From Geoanaerobacter pelophilus (GTDB lineage Bacteria > Desulfobacterota > Desulfuromonadia > Geobacterales > DSM-12255), in NCBI RefSeq assembly GCF_018476885.1, contig NZ_JAHCVJ010000001.1, positions 372,001 to 436,000 on the forward strand: a stretch of DNA of 64,000 bases, in the 5' to 3' direction. Every line of letters begins with the position of its first letter. The stretch's first letter is position 1. Both the position numbers and the translations under genes were made by a program. The notes below the pieces were generated by a model. It searched no databases. It worked only from the letters and a program-made list of their open reading frames with translations, and was not told the origin of the DNA. Positions 60,395-64,000 of this stretch are shown here, piece by piece.

Positions 60395-60404
60395 CCCCCC
60401 CCCC
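60395..60404. repeat. G10 homopolymer at the ribosome-binding position of the receiver gene
   Basis: Ten consecutive C on the plus strand (ten G in the mRNA) lie one base before the ATG at 60393. This is where the Shine-Dalgarno/spacer belongs. Tracts of this length slip during replication, so translation of the receiver, or the frame of a longer product, could vary between cells. Confidence 0.8.
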
Positions 60405-60412
60405 GGCATTTG

Positions 60413-61090
60413 TCAAGCGTGCGCCTCAAGTACCATGCCGTCCTTCAGGTTGATCGTTCGGTCCGAGTAAGCACCGTTCTCCGGGTTATGGGTTACCATG
60501 ACAACGGTCTGTCCGGCAACATTGAGATCCCTGAAAAGAGCCATGACCTCCTCACTGGTTTTGGAATCCAGATTACCGGTCGGCTCATCCGCCAGAAGAA
60601 TGTGGGGGTTGTTGACAATTGCCCGGGCAATTGCAACTCGTTCCTGCTCTCCGCCGGATAGCTGGTTTGGGAGGCGATCCAGCTTGTTACCGAGACCGAC
60701 CCTTTCAAGGGCTGCACGAGCTGCAGCTCTTTTTTCCGGTGAGCTCATCTTGACGATGGCCAGCGGCAGCATGACGTTCTCGATTGCGGTCAGATAGGGG
60801 ATCAGATTGAAGGACTGGAAGACAAATCCCAGGTTCTGAGCACGAAAGTCAGCCAACTTTTCGCCAGGCAGTTGATACAGTTTGACACCGGCCATTTCGA
60901 CTTCACCCGAGGTGGGGTGGTTCATGCCGCCCAGAACTGACAGCAGGGTGCTCTTTCCGGACCCGGACTGACCCATGATGGTGATGAATTCACCTGCTTC
61001 TATACTGATGTCAACACCGCGCAGAGCTTCGACCGTGTCTTCGCCACTGGTGTACTGTTTCTTTACATTCTTGATCTCGATGAGTGCCAT
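60413..61090 (-). CDS. ABC transporter ATPase (LolD/MacB type)
   Basis: A 225-residue ATPase. Walker A is [16 protein letters not shown] (about residue 38), Q-loop LGFVFQSFNLIPYL, signature LSGGEQERVAIARAI, Walker B ILLADEPTGNLD, and H-loop VMVTHNPE. The ADEPTGNLDS form is typical of partners of FtsX/MacB-type permeases. It energises the permease encoded 13 bases upstream. With the DUF2318 and HMA proteins it forms a probable metal-related transporter. Confidence 0.9.
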   Translation of the reverse strand: MALIEIKNVKKQYTSGEDTVEALRGVDISIEAGEFITIMGQSGSGKSTLLSVLGGMNHPTSGEVEMAGVKLYQLPGEKLADFRAQNLGFVFQSFNLIPYLTAIENVMLPLAIVKMSSPEKRAAARAALERVGLGNKLDRLPNQLSGGEQERVAIARAIVNNPHILLADEPTGNLDSKTSEEVMALFRDLNVAGQTVVMVTHNPENGAYSDRTINLKDGMVLEAHA

Positions 61091-61103
61091 GATTTCCTCG
61101 TAG

Positions 61104-62264
61104 TTAAAGTGCCCTTAGGGCTTCGGTCGGGTCCATCTTGCTGGCATGCAGTGCCGGGTAGAGGCTGGCCAGGAGGCCCAGAGTCAGGGCCAGGCCGATA
61201 GAACCAAAGGCTACCGTCGTGTCCAAAATCAGGTGGGCGTTCTTGCTTTCAGCCATGAACGGCAACGCCAGTTTGGCGCCGCCCAAGCCGAAGGCATACC
61301 CCAGAAAACCGGCCAAAAGGCTAACCAGGGCCGCTTCGAACAGGATGATCCGCATGATGTGGCTCTTTCTGAAACCGATGGCCCGGAAGACACCAATTTC
61401 AGTGGTCCGCTCATTGACACTCCCCATCATGGTAACGAATACAATCAGCGAGCCGATGAACACCACCACCCCGGCCATGGCGTAAGAAAAGCGCTTGAAC
61501 TGGTCCAGGGCCTTGAGACGTCCTTCAACCACCTGCTGGATTGCAGACACCTTGGCATCCGGCAGTTTCTCGGCAATCTGGGTGACCATGTCGCCAATAG
61601 GGCAACCTGAGCAGAGCGCTGCCACTTCAGCCAGGGAAATCTTTCCTTCCTTGCCAAGCAGTTTCTGCGCCTTGGACAGGTTGGTGAAAACGAGAGCATC
61701 ATCCTGCGAACCTGTCTGATCCAGGACTCCTGCTACTTTAAAGGTCTCATCCTTTATCGCGATGCTGTCACCGGAACTGACATTGAGCACCTTTGACGCA
61801 TCGCTGCCGAGCAATATCTCGTTGTCTGCTTTAGGTGCATCACCGAAGATCTTCCACCACTGTTTCATCTTCAATTCATTCTCAAAATGAACACCAACCA
61901 GTAGTACATCGTGATTGTTGATTTTAATGCCGCCCAACACCTTGGGACTGACAGTCGAGATGTTCTTATGGTTCGTGATGGTTTTGAGCTTGGCGAGATC
62001 AGCTTCCTGAATTTCTCGCTGATCAAAGGTCACCCCACCCAGGCTGATGCCGCCGTAGTTCATGGCCAGTCCGTTACTCTGCGGGGTAATGAGGATGTTG
62101 GCTCCGAACTCGTCCATCTTGCGCTCGATGTCGCTGGACATGGAACGGGTCAGGGTTACGAGAGTAACGATGGTGGCGATCCCTACCATCAGGCCGATGG
62201 TCAGGAACGCCATCTTCGCCTTGCGCCGTTTCAGGTTGTTGATGGAAATCGTGTGCAGTTGCAT
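61104..62264 (-). CDS. FtsX/MacB-type ABC permease with a CSGC motif in its periplasmic domain
   Basis: A 386-residue permease. One N-terminal membrane helix (MAFLTIGLMVGIATIVTLV) is followed by a large periplasmic domain (about residues 40-260) and three C-terminal helices with the FtsX-type ERTTEIGVFRAIGFRKSHI coupling segment. The periplasmic domain contains LCSGCPIGDM, a two-cysteine site unusual for MacB-like proteins. I read that as a redox or metal-handling feature. The ATG overlaps the DUF2318 stop by one base (TGATG). Similar permeases accompany DUF2318 proteins in the Campylobacter p19 iron locus. Confidence 0.87.
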   Translation of the reverse strand: MQLHTISINNLKRRKAKMAFLTIGLMVGIATIVTLVTLTRSMSSDIERKMDEFGANILITPQSNGLAMNYGGISLGGVTFDQREIQEADLAKLKTITNHKNISTVSPKVLGGIKINNHDVLLVGVHFENELKMKQWWKIFGDAPKADNEILLGSDASKVLNVSSGDSIAIKDETFKVAGVLDQTGSQDDALVFTNLSKAQKLLGKEGKISLAEVAALCSGCPIGDMVTQIAEKLPDAKVSAIQQVVEGRLKALDQFKRFSYAMAGVVVFIGSLIVFVTMMGSVNERTTEIGVFRAIGFRKSHIMRIILFEAALVSLLAGFLGYAFGLGGAKLALPFMAESKNAHLILDTTVAFGSIGLALTLGLLASLYPALHASKMDPTEALRAL

Positions 62265-62737
62265 CAAAAGTACCTCACGCCTGCCCTGAGATCATCTGCT
62301 TTGATAGTTACAGAGTTACCGCTGACCTGGCTTGGCAGGTAGCCGGGATTGCAGCCGCCGGTGGCATTGGGACCAAGGCGATTGATGGCGAACTTCTGGT
62401 TGCAGTTCTTGCAGTTCATCTTGTCGCCCTGCTGCTCATACCCTTTTCTTGACTTGAAACAGGCATCACAGGCATCGAAGGCGGCCTTGAAGCTGCCGTC
62501 AGCGGCCTTAACCGCAAAGAAGGTTATTTCTTTGCCGCCATCCTCGAACTTGTAGAACTGGGCCGAACCATCTGCCAGTTTAGCAACAGGGATAGTGACT
62601 GCTCCATTTACCACCTTGACCTTCTGGGACTTCCCCAGCCCAGGGATGTTCAGGGCAAAGACGCTTGCCGCTCCGATAAGCACCGCTCCGACTATTGCCA
62701 CCGCCCAGCCAATCTGCTTCGACTTGATTGCTCCCAT
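62264..62737 (-). CDS. DUF2318 (Fe-S-containing/heavy-metal) membrane-anchored protein
   Basis: A 157-residue protein with an N-terminal membrane anchor (QIGWAVAIVGAVLIGAASVF). The DUF2318 domain has cysteine groups FDACDACF, NCKNCNQKF and GGCNPGYLP (about 95-140). In known systems DUF2318 proteins sit with iron-uptake and p19-type genes and are predicted to bind a metal or Fe-S centre outside the membrane. The ATG at 62737 has AAGGAG upstream; the longer frame overlaps the HMA gene. It is coupled to the permease gene. Confidence 0.85.
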   Translation of the reverse strand: MGAIKSKQIGWAVAIVGAVLIGAASVFALNIPGLGKSQKVKVVNGAVTIPVAKLADGSAQFYKFEDGGKEITFFAVKAADGSFKAAFDACDACFKSRKGYEQQGDKMNCKNCNQKFAINRLGPNATGGCNPGYLPSQVSGNSVTIKADDLRAGVRYF

Positions 62738-62751
62738 TTTCTGCTCCTTTT

Positions 62752-63183
62752 TCAGCTTGGTTTGTTGTTGGAACCGCAACCGCCACCATTGCCACCACAG
62801 CAACCTTTTTTGGGTGCGGCATTCTGCCCGACATTACGACCGGTTATTTTTTTAAATTCTTCAGGGGTGACGACATCGGTTACCTGGCTGTAATACCCGG
62901 TTGACCTGACCGTTTCCGCCAGCGTTTCAGGTTTTACCGTCTTGGTGTCATAGCCGACAATGACCCACCCTCCGCTCACATCAACCTCTGTTAGCGCCAC
63001 CCCTTTCACTGACTCAAGCGCTTTGGAAATCTTGCTGGCGCAGCTGCCGCAGGTCATGCCGGTGGTTCGCATCACGGCGATTGAATCGGCAGTGGCGCCG
63101 ATGCTGACGCGAAACGCGAGAGCCACCAGAATGGTGACGGACATAATGACGAGAAGTGCGGTTGTAATTCTTTTTGCAGTCAT
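62752..63183 (-). CDS. Membrane-anchored HMA-domain protein with a Cys-rich tail
   Basis: A 143-residue protein. An N-terminal helix (ITTALLVIMSVTILVALAF) places the rest in the periplasm. A heavy-metal-associated domain follows with GMTCGSCASKISKAL (about residue 42) and a MerP/CopZ-like fold (VSGGWVIVGYDTKTV). The tail is KKGCCGGNGGGCGSN, a second cysteine cluster. It probably catches Cu(I) or another soft metal outside the membrane for the DUF2318/permease system. I use the ATG at 63183, 13 bases after the upstream stop. Confidence 0.85.
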   Translation of the reverse strand: MTAKRITTALLVIMSVTILVALAFRVSIGATADSIAVMRTTGMTCGSCASKISKALESVKGVALTEVDVSGGWVIVGYDTKTVKPETLAETVRSTGYYSQVTDVVTPEEFKKITGRNVGQNAAPKKGCCGGNGGGCGSNNKPS

Positions 63184-63196
63184 GACGAGCCTCCGA

Positions 63197-63463
63197 TTAG
63201 TCACGTTGTGCAAGAGCCAGCGTAGGAGCATCCCCTTGCCAGTTACTTAACCCATACACGTTGATGGCAATTCCGACTCCTTGCAATGTCAGCCAGCCTG
63301 GACGACCAAGATTGTAAGCAATAAAACCCAACAGGATTGCCGATATTGTCCAGAAGACAAACGAGCAGCGATGACCGCGGGCATTGAGCAGTGAACCCGC
63401 AAGTGAACTGGTAACCCCGACCCATTCGATTATGTTCATTGTGCTGTTGCTAGTTATGGTCAT
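63197..63463 (-). CDS. Small membrane protein, PnuC/YgjV-like half module
   Basis: An 88-residue protein with three short hydrophobic segments (IIEWVGVTSSLAGSLLNARG, SFVFWTISAILLGFIAYNLG, LTLQGVGIAINVYGLSNW). The WxxGxxSSL...G...NVYGLxxW pattern resembles pieces of PnuC-type carriers and other small inner-membrane proteins; no precise function can be given. AAGGAA before the ATG supports this start. It opens the long metal/thiol operon and has a sigma-54-like element 38 bases upstream. Confidence 0.65.
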   Translation of the reverse strand: MTITSNSTMNIIEWVGVTSSLAGSLLNARGHRCSFVFWTISAILLGFIAYNLGRPGWLTLQGVGIAINVYGLSNWQGDAPTLALAQRD

Positions 63464-63500
63464 CCGACAATTCCTTGTGCCAATAGAGTTTCTATATGAT

Positions 63501-63518
63501 TAACAAGGATCATGCCAA
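63501..63518 (-). promoter_or_regulatory. Sigma-54-like promoter before the HMA/DUF2318/ABC operon
   Basis: The minus strand reads TTGGCATGATCCTTGTTA, two mismatches from TTGGCACG-N4-TTGC (T for C in each half). It is 38 bases before the start at 63463. Confidence 0.65.
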
Positions 63519-63594
63519 CTCATGGATTATATGTAACTTGCTATAATTGCGAGATTAAGCAGTGTTACACTGACTGGACCTTGATACAAAGAAG

Positions 63595-63628
63595 TGAGAA
63601 TAATCAACTATGGTGCAGAATATTCTTC
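63595..63628. promoter_or_regulatory. Long-spaced dyad (TGAGAATAA-N16-ATATTCTTC), candidate enhancer site
   Basis: This has the same 9-16-9 geometry as the dyad at 47826, centred about 94 bp upstream of the -24 element, roughly two helical turns further than the others. Another GATATTCTC half site is at 63704-63712. The 348 bases between 63463 and the rightward gene at 63812 contain these sites plus a 12-bp palindrome ATTATCGATAAT (63729-63740), and no credible gene. Confidence 0.55.
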
Positions 63629-63811
63629 AACGTAGGGGTAGGTTTTGGGTCTGAAATTCAATTGCCAACAACAATCTCACATGGGCGCTAAACAGGTACT
63701 ATCGATATTCTCAATTATTGATATCCATATTATCGATAATTTGAATTTGCTTTAGAAATCCAGATCGGATATTTAATATGTTTTTCTGTATTCCCTGAAC
63801 GAGAGGTCCCC

Positions 63812-64000
63812 GTGCGATTATTTACTATTCTTGCCGCAGCACTGTTCTGTTTAACATCGGCCCATCCAGGAGTAGCAGCTCCGACTAAAAGCCATTCGGG
63901 GCTTATCACCATGACTTTCGATCTGTCTGATAAAAGCTCAACTACAGAGACCGAGTTATGGCTGCCTTATCCAGTATCTGATCGCGATCAGACCATTAGC
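63812..64000 (+). CDS. Exported protein, probably transglutaminase-like, N-terminal fragment
   Basis: The first 63 codons run off the right edge. A GTG start follows GAGAGG at suitable spacing. The product begins with a signal peptide (MRLFTILAAALFCLTSAHPG, cleavage near GVAA). It continues with ITMTFDLSD and ETELWLPYPVSDRDQTIS, which I recognise as the opening of exported transglutaminase-like domain proteins in Geobacter relatives. The catalytic domain lies outside the window, so the family call is tentative. It is divergent from the metal/thiol operon and shares its intergenic region. Confidence 0.6.
   Translation, partial: MRLFTILAAALFCLTSAHPGVAAPTKSHSGLITMTFDLSDKSSTTETELWLPYPVSDRDQTIS

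Noticed and set aside
63730-63912. 60-codon minus-strand frame at the right edge
   Set aside because: It overlaps the signal-peptide-encoding start of the rightward gene and has no coding features.

Overview
The window reads as a chromosome segment of a Geobacter-like deltaproteobacterium (Desulfuromonadia/Geobacterales). The basis is the order rpoZ-gmk-yicC beside a bifunctional rel gene, many sigma-54 enhancer-binding regulators, a Wzz-GNVR/WbaP/Wzx/Wzy glycan locus, and dense secreted metal-handling proteins. The assignment comes from protein and gene-order recognition, not from a search. Almost everything is on the minus strand. The exceptions are the integrase and IHF genes (37.2-39.05 kb) and a partial gene at the right edge.

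Left block (1-5.1 kb): housekeeping genes galE, yicC, gmk, rpoZ, a rho-independent terminator, rel, and the first codons of a RidA-family gene. Block 2 (5.3-35.5 kb): a large surface-polysaccharide locus. It encodes GDP-fucose synthesis (gmd, fcl), a Wzz-type chain-length protein, an ABC flippase, a Wzx/MurJ-like flippase, a Wzy/ligase-like protein, a WbaP-like initiating transferase, an acetamido-sugar trio (Gfo/Idh/MocA oxidoreductase, DegT aminotransferase, hexapeptide acetyltransferase), four glycosyltransferases, three methyltransferases, two AsnB-type amidotransferases and a Wzi-like outer-membrane protein. It also holds a translationally coupled cassette of ATP sulfurylase (CysD/CysN) with two alkaline-phosphatase-superfamily enzymes. 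The interior (about 12-30 kb) is visibly more AT-rich than its flanks, as expected of transferred glycan cassettes. aroK and aroE (35.5-36.9 kb) close this side.

At 36.97-37.02 kb lies the 3' half of a tRNA-Gly(CCC) whose 5' half is missing. It is followed by five 11-bp repeats and a P4-type tyrosine integrase. This is the scar of an integrated element that probably extends rightwards, since no intact tRNA-Gly is seen up to 64 kb.

Right block (39.2-63.5 kb): a metal/redox envelope-stress region. An operon of methionine-rich secreted proteins lies next to its two-component system (sensor kinase plus NtrC-like regulator) and a DUF302 gene. Next come a cytochrome c'-like protein, a GerMN protein and Met/His-rich periplasmic proteins. 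A CusCBA-type Cu/Ag efflux operon ends in a 47-residue His-rich lipoprotein and is controlled by a second kinase/NtrC-like pair. Last is a long operon with a small membrane protein, an HMA-domain protein, a DUF2318 protein, an FtsX-type permease, an ATPase, a receiver protein, a lone FlgC, cysteine synthase, an M23 peptidase, OsmC and a FixH-like protein.

Reading the intergenic DNA, I find sigma-54-like -24/-12 elements upstream of five of these transcription units. Three of them (before 47702, 54083 and 63463) also carry the same long-spaced dyad, GAATAT facing ATATTC, 70-95 bp upstream. I infer a regulon of the second enhancer-binding protein that ties Cus efflux, the Met/His-rich proteins and the DUF2318/HMA transporter together. 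That regulon, with the Met-rich secreted operon, is the most interesting part of the window.
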